64,000 bases of DNA from Lentzea pudingi (GTDB lineage Bacteria > Actinomycetota > Actinomycetes > Mycobacteriales > Pseudonocardiaceae): NCBI RefSeq assembly GCF_014646255.1, contig NZ_BMNC01000012.1, positions 153,800 through 217,799 on the forward strand, given 5' to 3'. Below are positions 16,042-23,938 of this stretch, in pieces. Under the pieces are notes generated by a model. It had not been told where the DNA came from. It searched no databases and saw only the letters and a program-made list of their open reading frames with translations. How positions within the stretch are numbered: position 1 is the first letter of the stretch; every line of letters starts with the position of its first letter. The position numbers and the translations under genes are program-made.

Positions 16042-16506
16042 GTGAGCAAGTTGCCGGAAATGCTGACCATCGGCCAGGTCGCCGAGCGCAGCGGCGTTCC
16101 CCACACCGCGCTGCGCTTCTACGAGGACAGGGGTCTCATCACGTCGGTCCGCACCACGGGCAACCAACGGCGCTACCTGCGCTCGGTGCTGCGCCGGCTG
16201 GCCTTCATCCGCACCGCGCAACGCGTGGGCCTCACCCTGGAGGACGTCCGCGACGCCCTCGCCCAACTCCCGGACAACCGCACGCCGACGAAGTCCGACT
16301 GGGAACGCCTCTCCCGCTCGTGGAAGACGGAGCTCGACGCCCGCATCGACGCCCTGTACCGCCTGCGCGACCGGCTCACCGGCTGCATCGGGTGCGGCTG
16401 CCTGTCGCTGCGCAGCTGCGCGCTGCAGAACATCGACGACGAGCAGGCCTCACACGGGCCGGGGGCTCCCCAGCTCAAGCCCGTCCTCGAGGGCGGCACC
16501 CTCTAG
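16042..16506 (+). CDS. soxR: Redox-sensing MerR-family activator SoxR
   Basis: The 154-residue MerR-family protein has an N-terminal winged HTH ('LTIGQVAERSGVPHTALRFY', 'EDRGLI'), a coiled dimerisation helix, and the [2Fe-2S] cluster motif 'CIGCGCLSLRSCAL' (C-x2-C-x-C-x5-C) at about residue 117. Oxidation of the cluster by redox-active compounds activates target promoters. The GTG at 16042 fits a leaderless message from TACCAT. Longer readings back to 15916 would cross the divergent promoter. In actinomycetes SoxR usually answers to endogenous redox-active metabolites; here the divergent split transketolase is the obvious target. Confidence 0.95.
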   Translation: MSKLPEMLTIGQVAERSGVPHTALRFYEDRGLITSVRTTGNQRRYLRSVLRRLAFIRTAQRVGLTLEDVRDALAQLPDNRTPTKSDWERLSRSWKTELDARIDALYRLRDRLTGCIGCGCLSLRSCALQNIDDEQASHGPGAPQLKPVLEGGTL

Positions 16507-16585
16507 GAACTCCCGCACGGCGCGTGCGTAGCCCTCGGGGTCACCGTGAAAACCGGTGGACGCGCTGTGGTTTCCTGGGAACGAA

Positions 16586-17110
16586 ATGGAAGACGAAAGA
16601 ATGATCCGCCTCTCGAAGCGGATGTCCAAGGCGCTCCGGCACAAGCCCGAGCGCGTCGGCCTCACCCTCGACCCCGCGGGCTGGGTGCCGGTGGCCGACC
16701 TCCTGACCGCGCTCGGCATCTCCGAGGCCGACATGCACGAGGTCGTGGCACGCAACGACAAGAACCGGTTCTCGGTCGTGGGCGACCGCATCCGGGCGAA
16801 CCAGGGGCACAGCGTCGAGGTCGAGCTCGGGCTGCCCACCGCGGTTCCGCCGGACCAGTTGTTCCACGGCACGGTCGCGCAGCACCTCGACGACATCATG
16901 CGTGACGGGCTCAGGCCCATGTCGCGCCACGACGTGCACCTCTCGCCCGACCGCGAGACCGCGCGGCGGGTTGGCGCGCGGCGTGGGCGGCCGTTGATCT
17001 TGGTCGTCGACGCCCAGCGGATGCACGCGGACGGGCACGAGTTCCGGATGAGCGCCAACGGGGTGTGGCTCGCACAGCACGTGCCGGCGCGTTACCTGAG
17101 CACGACGTGA
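16586..17110 (+). CDS. kptA: RNA 2'-phosphotransferase, Tpt1/KptA family
   Basis: KptA transfers an internal 2'-phosphate from RNA to NAD+, giving ADP-ribose 1''-2'' cyclic phosphate. The 174-residue protein has the family core: 'LSKRMSKALRHKPERVGLTL' (the Arg-His pair), 'GWVPVADLL', 'IRANQGHSV', 'LFHGT', and a C-terminal NAD-binding part 'HDVHLSPDRETARRVG' with 'RRGRPLILVVDA'. Bacteria lack the tRNA-splicing pathway that makes this substrate in yeast, so the natural target is unknown. The ATG at 16586 (GGGA upstream) is preferred; 16601 is possible. The stop overlaps the next gene's start by 4 bp, so the two are coupled. Confidence 0.92.
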   Translation: MEDERMIRLSKRMSKALRHKPERVGLTLDPAGWVPVADLLTALGISEADMHEVVARNDKNRFSVVGDRIRANQGHSVEVELGLPTAVPPDQLFHGTVAQHLDDIMRDGLRPMSRHDVHLSPDRETARRVGARRGRPLILVVDAQRMHADGHEFRMSANGVWLAQHVPARYLSTT

Positions 17111-17712
17111 AGCGCACCGTCGAGGACGGCTACGACATCATCGCGCAGCGGTACCTCGACTGGTCCGCGCAGATCACCGACGATCCTCGGCTGCGCTACC
17201 TCGCAACCTTCGACGAACGGCTGCCCGACGGGGCGAAGGTGCTCGAACTCGGCTGCGGTGCCGGCGTGCCGTGCGGCCGGAAGCTCGCCGAACGGCACGA
17301 CGTGCTTGGCGTCGATCTGTCGCAGAGGCAGATCGACCTGGCTCGCGCGAACGTGCCGGGTGCGCGGTTCGAGAAAGCCGACATGACTGCGCTCGACTTC
17401 CCGGAAGGCGAGTTCGACGGCATCGCCGCGTTCTACTCGATCCTGCACGTGCCGCGCGCCGAGCAGCCCGCGCTCCTCGCGAAGATCGCGCGGTGGCTCC
17501 GGCCCGGTGGGCTGTTCCTCGCCTCGCTCGGCGTCGGCACGCCCGACGTCACCGAGACCTGGCTCGGCGTCGAGATGTTCTTCGGCAGCAACAGTCCCGA
17601 CGTGAACCGCGCGCTGCTCACCGAAAACCTGGAGATCGTCGTCGACGACCTCGTCACCATGCACGAGCCGGACCCGGCGACGTTCCACTGGGTCCTCGCC
17701 CGCAAGGGCTAG
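17107..17712 (+). CDS. SAM-dependent methyltransferase coupled to kptA
   Basis: The 201-residue class I methyltransferase has motif I 'VLELGCGAGVPCGRKLA', the acidic loop 'VLGVDLSQRQIDLA', then 'ADMTALDFPEGEFDGIAAFY' and 'WLRPGGLFLASLG'. These fit Methyltransf_11/25 small-molecule or macromolecule methylases; the substrate cannot be read from sequence. The GTG start overlaps the kptA TGA (GTGA), which implies co-translation and perhaps a shared RNA-related role. The stop overlaps the small his-operon gene on the other strand. Confidence 0.88.
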   Translation: MKRTVEDGYDIIAQRYLDWSAQITDDPRLRYLATFDERLPDGAKVLELGCGAGVPCGRKLAERHDVLGVDLSQRQIDLARANVPGARFEKADMTALDFPEGEFDGIAAFYSILHVPRAEQPALLAKIARWLRPGGLFLASLGVGTPDVTETWLGVEMFFGSNSPDVNRALLTENLEIVVDDLVTMHEPDPATFHWVLARKG

Positions 17713-17864
17713 AGCAGCCAGAGAACGGCGCCGCCCACCGCGACCAGGAGCAGCACCAGCAGGATGATCGCCAGGACCTTGGCGGTCTTCCACGTGGTGT
17801 AGACGCCACCGGCCAGGAAGCCCGCGAGGGCCAGCAGGCCGATGACGACGACTTCCTTCGGCAT
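17709..17864 (-). CDS. 51-residue membrane protein at the end of hisDCB
   Basis: The ORF begins MPKEVVVIGLLALAGFLAGG and has two hydrophobic helices ('VVIGLLALAGFLAG' and 'VLAIILLVLLLVAVGGAVLW') joined by a polar 'VYTTWKTAK' link. The ATG overlaps the hisB stop (TGATG). The stop overlaps the convergent methyltransferase stop. The coupling to hisB and the clean two-helix hairpin support a real gene. Function is unknown, and no family is recognised with confidence. Confidence 0.75.
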   Translation of the reverse strand: MPKEVVVIGLLALAGFLAGGVYTTWKTAKVLAIILLVLLLVAVGGAVLWLL

Positions 17865-18463
17865 CAGAGAACGCCCTTGGTCGACGGGATGCCGCCGACG
17901 CGCGGGTCGGGCTCCGTCGCGACGCGCAGGGCGCGGGCGATGGCCTTGTACTCGGCCTCCGCGATGTGGTGCGGGTCGCGGCCATACTCGACGCGCACGT
18001 GCAGTGCGATCTGGGCGTGGAAGGCGAGCGACTCGAAGACGTGCCTGTTGAGCACGAACGGGTAGTTGCCGCCGATCACGAAGCTGTTGAACTGCTCCGG
18101 CTCGCCCTTGTGCACGGTGTACGGGCGGCCCGAGACGTCGACCGCGGCGTGCGCGAGCGTCTCGTCCATGGGGATCCAGCAGTCGCCGAAGCGGCGGATG
18201 CCCTTCTTGTCCCCCAACGCTTCCCGCAGCGCCTGGCCCAGCACGATCGCGATGTCCTCGACCGAGTGGTGGGCGTCGATCTCCACGTCGCCGGTCGCTC
18301 GGACGATCAGGTCGAAGCTGCCGTGCACACCGAACGCGGTGAGCATGTGGTCGTAGAACGGCACACCCGTGCTGATCTCGACCTGGCCGGTGCCGTCCAG
18401 GTCGATCTCCACGTAGACCGACGACTCCCTGGTGGTGCGCTCCACCTTGCCGACACGACTCAC
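17864..18463 (-). CDS. hisB: Imidazoleglycerol-phosphate dehydratase
   Basis: HisB dehydrates IGP to imidazole acetol phosphate using a Mn2+ cluster. The 199-residue monofunctional form has the duplicated metal motifs 'DHMLTAFGVHG', 'DAHHSVEDIAIVLGQAL', 'ESLAFHAQIALHVRVEYG' and 'DPHHIAEAEYKAIARAL'. The His-rich HHSVED and HHIAEA sites are the metal ligands. Its ATG overlaps the hisC TGA (ATGA), and its stop overlaps the small membrane gene. Confidence 0.98.
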   Translation of the reverse strand: MSRVGKVERTTRESSVYVEIDLDGTGQVEISTGVPFYDHMLTAFGVHGSFDLIVRATGDVEIDAHHSVEDIAIVLGQALREALGDKKGIRRFGDCWIPMDETLAHAAVDVSGRPYTVHKGEPEQFNSFVIGGNYPFVLNRHVFESLAFHAQIALHVRVEYGRDPHHIAEAEYKAIARALRVATEPDPRVGGIPSTKGVL

Positions 18464-19566
18464 CGGCTGACCTCCTTGCTGGCCGCGAGGAAAGCGTCGT
18501 TCTCCTCGGGCGTTCCGATGGTCACCCGCAGGTGACCCGCGATTCCGACGTCCCTGATGAGCACGCCGTGGTCCAAATAGGACTTCCAGATCTCCCGCGC
18601 GTTCTCGAACCAGCCGAACAGCACGAAGTTCGCGTCCGAGGGCACGACCTGGAAACCCAGCGCCGCGAGCTCGGAGACCACCCGGTCACGTTCCGCGGCC
18701 AGCAGCGCCACCGAGCCCAGCGTCTCCGAGGCGTGCCGCAACGAAGCTCGCGCGGCGGCCTGCGTGAGCGCGGACAGGTGGTACGGCAGGCGCACCAGCT
18801 GCAAGGCGTCGACCACGGCCGGCGCGGCGGCCAGGTAGCCCAGGCGGCCACCGGCGAACGCGAAGGCCTTCGACATCGTGCGCGAGACGATCAGGCGCGA
18901 GCCGAACTCGTCGAGCAGCTTGATCGCGCTCTCCTGCGGGGAGAACTCCGCGTACGCCTCGTCGACCACGATCATGCCCGTGGTCGACGCGATCAGCAGC
19001 CTCAGGTCGTCCAGCGGGATCGACTGGCCCGTCGGGTTGTTCGGCGACGTCACGAAGACGATGTCCGGACGCGTCTCGGAGATCACCGAGACGGCCTTCT
19101 CCACGTCGAGCGAGAAGTCGGGACGGCGCGGCGTCGGCGACCACTCGGTGCGGGTGCCGGCCGCGATGATCGGGTGCATCGAGTACGACGGCTCGAAGCC
19201 CAGCGCCACGCGGCCCGGCCCGCCGAACGCCTGCATGACCTGCTGGAGGATCTCGTTGGAACCGTTGGCGGCCCAGAGGTTCTCCGACGTCAGCGGGATC
19301 GACGTGGCCTCCGAGAGGTACGCCGCCAGGTCCTCGCGCAACGCCACCGCGTCCCGGTCCGGGTAGCGGTGCAGCTCGCCGGCGATCTCGGCGACCGCGG
19401 CGACGACGTCGGCGGCCAGCGCGTCCGTCGGCGCGTACGGGTTCTCGTTGGTGTTCAGGCGGTACGGGACGTCGAGCTGCGGCGCGCCGTAGGGCGTGCG
19501 GCCGCGCAGGTCCTCGCGCAGGGGCAGGTCGGAGAGCTCCACCCGTGCGCCGATCACCGGCTTCAT
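18460..19566 (-). CDS. hisC: Histidinol-phosphate aminotransferase
   Basis: HisC is the PLP aminotransferase that makes histidinol phosphate. From the ATG at 19566 it has 368 residues, with PLP lysine K233 in 'SRTMSKAFAFAGGRLGYLAA' and with 'PYRLNTNENPY', 'ANGSNEILQQ', 'VTSPNNPTGQSI' and 'MIVVDEAYAEF'. A much longer reading in the same frame runs back through hisD on the wrong frame and is not coding. It overlaps hisD and hisB by 4 bp each. Confidence 0.98.
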   Translation of the reverse strand: MKPVIGARVELSDLPLREDLRGRTPYGAPQLDVPYRLNTNENPYAPTDALAADVVAAVAEIAGELHRYPDRDAVALREDLAAYLSEATSIPLTSENLWAANGSNEILQQVMQAFGGPGRVALGFEPSYSMHPIIAAGTRTEWSPTPRRPDFSLDVEKAVSVISETRPDIVFVTSPNNPTGQSIPLDDLRLLIASTTGMIVVDEAYAEFSPQESAIKLLDEFGSRLIVSRTMSKAFAFAGGRLGYLAAAPAVVDALQLVRLPYHLSALTQAAARASLRHASETLGSVALLAAERDRVVSELAALGFQVVPSDANFVLFGWFENAREIWKSYLDHGVLIRDVGIAGHLRVTIGTPEENDAFLAASKEVSR

Positions 19567-20879
19567 CGGGGGAACCTCGCCGTGACGGCCTGCCCGTGGG
19601 CGGGCAGGTCCTCCGCGTTCGCCAGCGCGACGACCTTGTCCGCCACCTCGCGCAGTGCTTCCTCGGAGTAGTCGATCACGTGGATGCCGCGCAGGAAGGT
19701 CTGCACGGACAGTCCGGACGAGTGCCGTGCGCAGCCACCGGTCGGCAGCACGTGGTTCGAGCCCGCGCAGTAGTCGCCCAGCGACACCGGCGCGTAGGCA
19801 CCGACGAAGATCGCGCCGGCGGACCGGATCCGGTTCGCCACCACACGCGCGTCGCGCGTCTGGATCTCCAGGTGCTCGGCGGCGTACGCGTCGACGACCC
19901 GCACGCCCTCGTCCACAGAGGACACCAGGACGGTGCCGGACTGCTTGCCGCTCAACGCGGTGCGGATCCGCTCGACGTGCTTGGTCGCGCCGATCTGGCG
20001 CTCCAGCTCGGCGTCCACGGCGTCCGCCAGCTCGTCCGAGTCCGTCACGAGCACCGAGGCGGCGAGGGGGTCGTGCTCGGCCTGGCTGATCAGGTCCGCG
20101 GCCACGTGCACGGCGTCGGCGGACGAGTCGGCGAGGATCGCGATCTCCGTCGGTCCCGCCTCGGAGTCGATGCCGATCAGGCCGCGCAGCAGCCGCTTCG
20201 CCGCCGTCACGTAGATGTTGCCGGGACCGGTGATGACGTCGACGGGCGCCAGTTCGGCACCGTCGGTGTCCACGCCGCCGTGCGCCAGCAGCGCGATGGC
20301 CTGGGCGCCACCGACGGCCCACACCTCGTCGACGCCGAGCAACGCGGCGGCGGCCAGGATCGTCGGGTGCGGCAGGCCACCGAACTCCGCCTGCGGCGGC
20401 GAGGCCACGACCAGCGACTCGACGCCGGCGATCTGGGCGGGCACGACGTTCATGACGACCGTCGACGGGTAGACGGCGAGGCCGCCGGGCGCGTAGAGGC
20501 CGACGCGCGCGACCGGCACCCACTTCTCCGTGACGGTGCCGCCGGGGACCACCTGGGTCGTCGTGTCGACGCGCTTCTGGTCGGCGTGCACGCGCCGGGT
20601 GCGTGCGATGACCTCTTCCAGGGCCTCGCGCACGGCAGGGTCCAGCGAGGTCAAAGCGGACGAGATCTCCGAAGCGGGCACACGGACTGAAACCGGACGA
20701 ACGCCGTCGAACTTCTCGGTGTACTCCAGCGCCGCCTCGACGCCACGGGCCGCGATCGCGTCCACCATCGGCCGCACGTGATGCAGAACCGCGTCCACGT
20801 CCACCTCGGCGCGCGGCACGATGGCGCGCAGCTGTGCGGGAGTCGTGGTGCGACCTCGCAGGTCGATGCGGTTCAGCAT
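19563..20879 (-). CDS. hisD: Histidinol dehydrogenase
   Basis: HisD oxidises L-histidinol to L-histidine in two NAD+-linked steps with a catalytic Zn2+. The 438-residue length is normal. Motifs include 'YAPGGLAVYPSTVVMNVVPA', 'GPGNIYVTAAKRLL', 'EAGPTEIAILADSSAD', 'ISQAEHDPLAASVLVT', and 'GAYAPVSLGDYCAGSNHVLP' with the zinc-binding His. It is the first gene of the his operon; the 132-bp divergent spacer with the M14 peptidase gene must hold its promoter. Confidence 0.98.
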   Translation of the reverse strand: MLNRIDLRGRTTTPAQLRAIVPRAEVDVDAVLHHVRPMVDAIAARGVEAALEYTEKFDGVRPVSVRVPASEISSALTSLDPAVREALEEVIARTRRVHADQKRVDTTTQVVPGGTVTEKWVPVARVGLYAPGGLAVYPSTVVMNVVPAQIAGVESLVVASPPQAEFGGLPHPTILAAAALLGVDEVWAVGGAQAIALLAHGGVDTDGAELAPVDVITGPGNIYVTAAKRLLRGLIGIDSEAGPTEIAILADSSADAVHVAADLISQAEHDPLAASVLVTDSDELADAVDAELERQIGATKHVERIRTALSGKQSGTVLVSSVDEGVRVVDAYAAEHLEIQTRDARVVANRIRSAGAIFVGAYAPVSLGDYCAGSNHVLPTGGCARHSSGLSVQTFLRGIHVIDYSEEALREVADKVVALANAEDLPAHGQAVTARFPR

Positions 20880-21011
20880 GTCCCACAGCCTAGTTCCTGC
20901 GGAAATCTGTCAACGGTCAGCCCGCTATCGGCGCTACTCAGCCTGTGACGCCCCGGCCACGCTCGGTCGAGCACCACTCCGTCGCAAACCCCTGCTGATG
21001 ATGGAGGACCC
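20880..21011. promoter_or_regulatory. Divergent promoter region of hisD and the M14 peptidase gene
   Basis: 132 bp separate the two divergent starts. The only site that can be named with confidence is the GGAGGA ribosome-binding sequence about 4 bp before the peptidase ATG (21012). No ARG box, T-box or leader peptide for histidine is evident. Confidence 0.5.
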
Positions 21012-22307
21012 ATGTTCACCAAGAGCCGCGGCAAGATCGCCGCAGTGCTCGCGATATGCCTGCCCGTGCTGGTCGCGGGCATGGCGACGCCCAGCACGGC
21101 CGACTCCGGCCGCTATCTGCTGGAGGTCACCGCCAACACGTCCGCCGAACGCACCCAGGTCGCCCAGATCGGCGTCGACGTGCTCGGCGCGACGAAGCTC
21201 ACCACGGTCTCGGTCGTCGCGGACAAGTCCCAGTACCGCGCCCTGCAGGCGACGGGACTTCCGATCAAGTACCTGGGCGACTTCGAGCAGGAGCTCAAGA
21301 AGCTCGGCAAGGTCCAGTTCGCCGACCCGCAGCCCGGCCAGATCGGCACGCTGGACTTCCCGGCGGGCTACACCGGCTACCACAACTTCGCGGAGACGAC
21401 CGCGGAGCTGCAGCAGACGGTCCGCGACCACCCGACCCTGGCGAGCCTGCGCAGCATCGGCAAGAGCTTCCAGAACCGGGACATCTGGGCGCTCAAGGTC
21501 AGCGACAACGTGGCCTCGGACGAGAACGAGCCGGAGGTGCTGCTCGTCTGCGGCCAGCACGCCCGCGAGCACCTGACCGTCGAGCAGTGCCTGCAGATCA
21601 TCAAGCGCTACACCGACAACTACGCCAACTCGGCGATCAAGAACCTCGTCGACAGCCGCGAGGTCTGGATCGTCCCGATGATGAACCCGGACGGCGCCGA
21701 GTACGACATCGCCACGGGTTCGTTCCGCGGCTGGCGCAAGAACCGCCAGGGCAACGGCACCGACCTCAACCGCAACTGGGGCTACAAGTGGGGCTGCTGC
21801 GGCGGTTCCAGCGGTAGCACGACGTCCGACACCTACCGCGGCCCGTCGGCGTTCTCCGCGCCGGAGACCGCCCGCATCCGCGACTTCGTGAACTCGCGCG
21901 TGGTCGGCGGCACCCAGCAGATCAAGACGTTCATCGACTTCCACTCGTTCTCGGAGCTCGTGCTGTGGCCGTACGGCTACACCCGCAACGACACCGACCC
22001 CGGTCTCAACGCGGACGAGGCGCGCGCGTTCCAGACGCTCGGCCGGCAGATGGCCGCCACCAACGGCTACACGCCGGAACAGGCGAGCGACCTGTACATC
22101 ACCGACGGCAGCAGCGACGACTGGATGTGGGGCCAGCACAAGATCTGGGCCTACACCTTCGAGATGTACCCGAGCAGCGGCGGCCTCAACGGCTTCTACC
22201 CGCGTGACACGGTCATCGCGGCGCAGACGTCGCGCAACGACCGCGCCGTCGACCTGTTCATGAGCTACTCGGACTGCGTGAAGCGGGTCATCAACCAGAC
22301 CTGCTGA
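21012..22307 (+). CDS. Secreted M14 zinc carboxypeptidase
   Basis: The 431-residue secreted protein has a signal peptide (KSRGKIAAVLAICLPVLVAG ... TPSTADS), a propeptide of about 90 residues, then an M14 catalytic domain starting near 'GYHNFAETTAELQQTVRDHP'. Zinc ligands are H and E in 'GQHAREHLTVEQ' and H in 'FIDFHSFSELVLWPYG'. The substrate Arg lies in 'TDLNRNWGYKWG', and the catalytic Glu in 'TFEMYPSSGG'. The pattern matches Streptomyces carboxypeptidase T/SG-type enzymes that trim C-terminal residues outside the cell. A GGAGGA ribosome site precedes the ATG. It converges on the class V gene with a 17-bp overlap. Confidence 0.95.
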   Translation: MFTKSRGKIAAVLAICLPVLVAGMATPSTADSGRYLLEVTANTSAERTQVAQIGVDVLGATKLTTVSVVADKSQYRALQATGLPIKYLGDFEQELKKLGKVQFADPQPGQIGTLDFPAGYTGYHNFAETTAELQQTVRDHPTLASLRSIGKSFQNRDIWALKVSDNVASDENEPEVLLVCGQHAREHLTVEQCLQIIKRYTDNYANSAIKNLVDSREVWIVPMMNPDGAEYDIATGSFRGWRKNRQGNGTDLNRNWGYKWGCCGGSSGSTTSDTYRGPSAFSAPETARIRDFVNSRVVGGTQQIKTFIDFHSFSELVLWPYGYTRNDTDPGLNADEARAFQTLGRQMAATNGYTPEQASDLYITDGSSDDWMWGQHKIWAYTFEMYPSSGGLNGFYPRDTVIAAQTSRNDRAVDLFMSYSDCVKRVINQTC

Positions 22308-23412
22308 TCCGTTCCAGCGCCTGATCGATCTCTTCGTGGGTGACGAAGTAGTGCGGGGAGGCCCGCACTACTTCGTCCAGGCCCCTCCTGGTCATGTCGA
22401 ACATCGTCGACGCGCGCTGCGACACCGTCACGGCGACGTTCTCCCGCCAGAGCCGGTCCTTGAGCTCCGTCGCCGGCACCCGGTCGCTCGTGAACGTGAC
22501 GATGCCCGCCTGCCGTTCACCCAGGTCCCGCACGGTGATCCCGTCGATGTTCGCGAGGCCCTCGCGCAAGCGCCTGGCACGGTCCGCGACCTCGGCCTCG
22601 ATCACGTCCAGGCCCTTGGCCAGCGCGTACTTCGCGGCGGCGATCAACCCCAGCCGGTCCGCGACGCTGTACTCCCACAGCTCGAACACCCGCGCGTCGT
22701 CGCGCGGCTCGTAGCGGTCGGGCGCGACCCACTCCGCCGCGCTGTGGTCCATCAGACGGGGCCGCAACCGTCGCCGCACGTCGTTCCGCACGACCAGCGC
22801 GCCCGTGCCGCGAGGGCCGCGCAGCCACTTGCGGCCGGTGCAGACGAGCATGTCGTAGTCGAGGCCGCTCAGGTCGAGCTGGCCGGTCGACTGGCAGGCG
22901 TCCAGCAGCACCAGGGCGCCGACCTCGTGGGCCTTCGCGGTGACCTCGTCGACCGGGTTGACCAGGCCCCCGTTGGTGGGGACGTGCACGAGCGAGATCA
23001 GCTTGACCCGTTCGTCCAGCTCCAGCGCGCCGACGTCGACCTGCCCGTGCCGGTCGGACGCCATCACCTCGATCGTCGCGCCGGTCTCCTCGGCGCGGCG
23101 CAGCATCGGCACCGCGTTGCCGCCGTACTCGACCTCGGTGACGAGGATCCGGTCGCCCTTCGCGAGCGGGACGGCGTCGAAGGCCGTGAGCCACGACCTG
23201 GTCGCGCTGTCGGTGAACGCGACCTCGGACGGCTCGCAGCCGAAGAGCCCGGCCAGCACGCCGTAGCCCGCCTCGACGTCGTCACCGCGTTCCGCGGCGG
23301 CCCGGTACCCGCCGATCTCGGTCTCCCGGCGCAGGTGCCCGACCACCTCGTCCACCACCTCGGTGGGCGGGATCGAGGAACCGGCGCTGTCCAGGAAGAT
23401 CAGGTCGCTCAC
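22291..23412 (-). CDS. Class V aminotransferase-fold PLP enzyme (cysteine desulfurase/IPN epimerase-like)
   Basis: The 373-residue fold type I PLP enzyme has 'FLDSAGSSIPPTEVVDEVVG', 'FTDSATRSWLTAFDAV', 'LVLLDACQSTGQLDLSGLDY' (PLP Asp), and 'DMLVCTGRKWLRGPRGTGAL' with the Schiff-base Lys. These features fit the isopenicillin N epimerase/EgtE-like branch rather than a housekeeping IscS. The reaction (C-S lyase, desulfurase or epimerase) cannot be fixed. The GTG at 23412 is chosen because the upstream extension overlaps the divergent membrane gene. It is divergent from the tandem membrane paralogues. Confidence 0.85.
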   Translation of the reverse strand: MSDLIFLDSAGSSIPPTEVVDEVVGHLRRETEIGGYRAAAERGDDVEAGYGVLAGLFGCEPSEVAFTDSATRSWLTAFDAVPLAKGDRILVTEVEYGGNAVPMLRRAEETGATIEVMASDRHGQVDVGALELDERVKLISLVHVPTNGGLVNPVDEVTAKAHEVGALVLLDACQSTGQLDLSGLDYDMLVCTGRKWLRGPRGTGALVVRNDVRRRLRPRLMDHSAAEWVAPDRYEPRDDARVFELWEYSVADRLGLIAAAKYALAKGLDVIEAEVADRARRLREGLANIDGITVRDLGERQAGIVTFTSDRVPATELKDRLWRENVAVTVSQRASTMFDMTRRGLDEVVRASPHYFVTHEEIDQALERISRSG

Positions 23413-23439
23413 CCGCCCCACTGTGCCACCATCGAGGTC

Positions 23440-23928
23440 ATGGGGGATCGAACTTTCGGTTACAGCGCACAGGTGCGGCCGTTCCTGTGGGTGTTCGTCG
23501 TCTTGACACCGCTGGAAGTCCTGCTCGTGGAGCTGATCGTGCCGTGGTTCTGGCTGCGGGCCGTGCTGCTCGTGTTCGGTGTGCTGGGGGCGGTGCTGCT
23601 GGGGTGGCAGATCTGGATGCTCCAGAAGTTCAAGCACTCCGTGGACGACGAACACCTGTGGCTGCGGTACGCGCGTGAGTTCGAGTACGGGATTCCGTTG
23701 GCGGCCATCGAAAGCGTGACGCAGGGCACGACCAGCCGGTCGCTGCACCGGACCCGGTCCGTTGTGGACGGCACGCTCGTCCTGGAGATCTCCGGCTCCA
23801 CCAACGTGTCGCTGCGCCTGAACGAACCGCAGGAGGTCGACCTGGGCCGACGTGGCGCGCACGACGTGACGAAGGTCGAGTTCTGGGCGGACGACCCCGG
23901 CGGCGTGGTCCGGGCGCTGCGAAAATAG
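23440..23928 (+). CDS. Membrane protein, tandem paralogue 1
   Basis: The 162-residue protein has two N-terminal membrane helices ('VFVVLTPLEVLLVELIVPWF', 'LRAVLLVFGVLGAVLLGWQI') followed by a soluble domain of about 100 residues that looks PH-like (bPH). The domain ends in 'TNVSLRLNEPQEVDLGRRGA' and 'VEFWADDPGGVVRAL'. The next gene repeats this architecture and the terminal motif, so the pair arose by tandem duplication. The function is unknown; bPH-type domains often sit at the membrane face. Confidence 0.8.
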   Translation: MGDRTFGYSAQVRPFLWVFVVLTPLEVLLVELIVPWFWLRAVLLVFGVLGAVLLGWQIWMLQKFKHSVDDEHLWLRYAREFEYGIPLAAIESVTQGTTSRSLHRTRSVVDGTLVLEISGSTNVSLRLNEPQEVDLGRRGAHDVTKVEFWADDPGGVVRALRK

Positions 23929-23938
23929 GCTCAGCGCC

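Noticed and set aside
18460..20886. An 808-codon minus-strand ORF covering hisD and hisC
   Set aside because: The first half is a shadow frame of hisD. Only the portion from the ATG at 19566 matches HisC.
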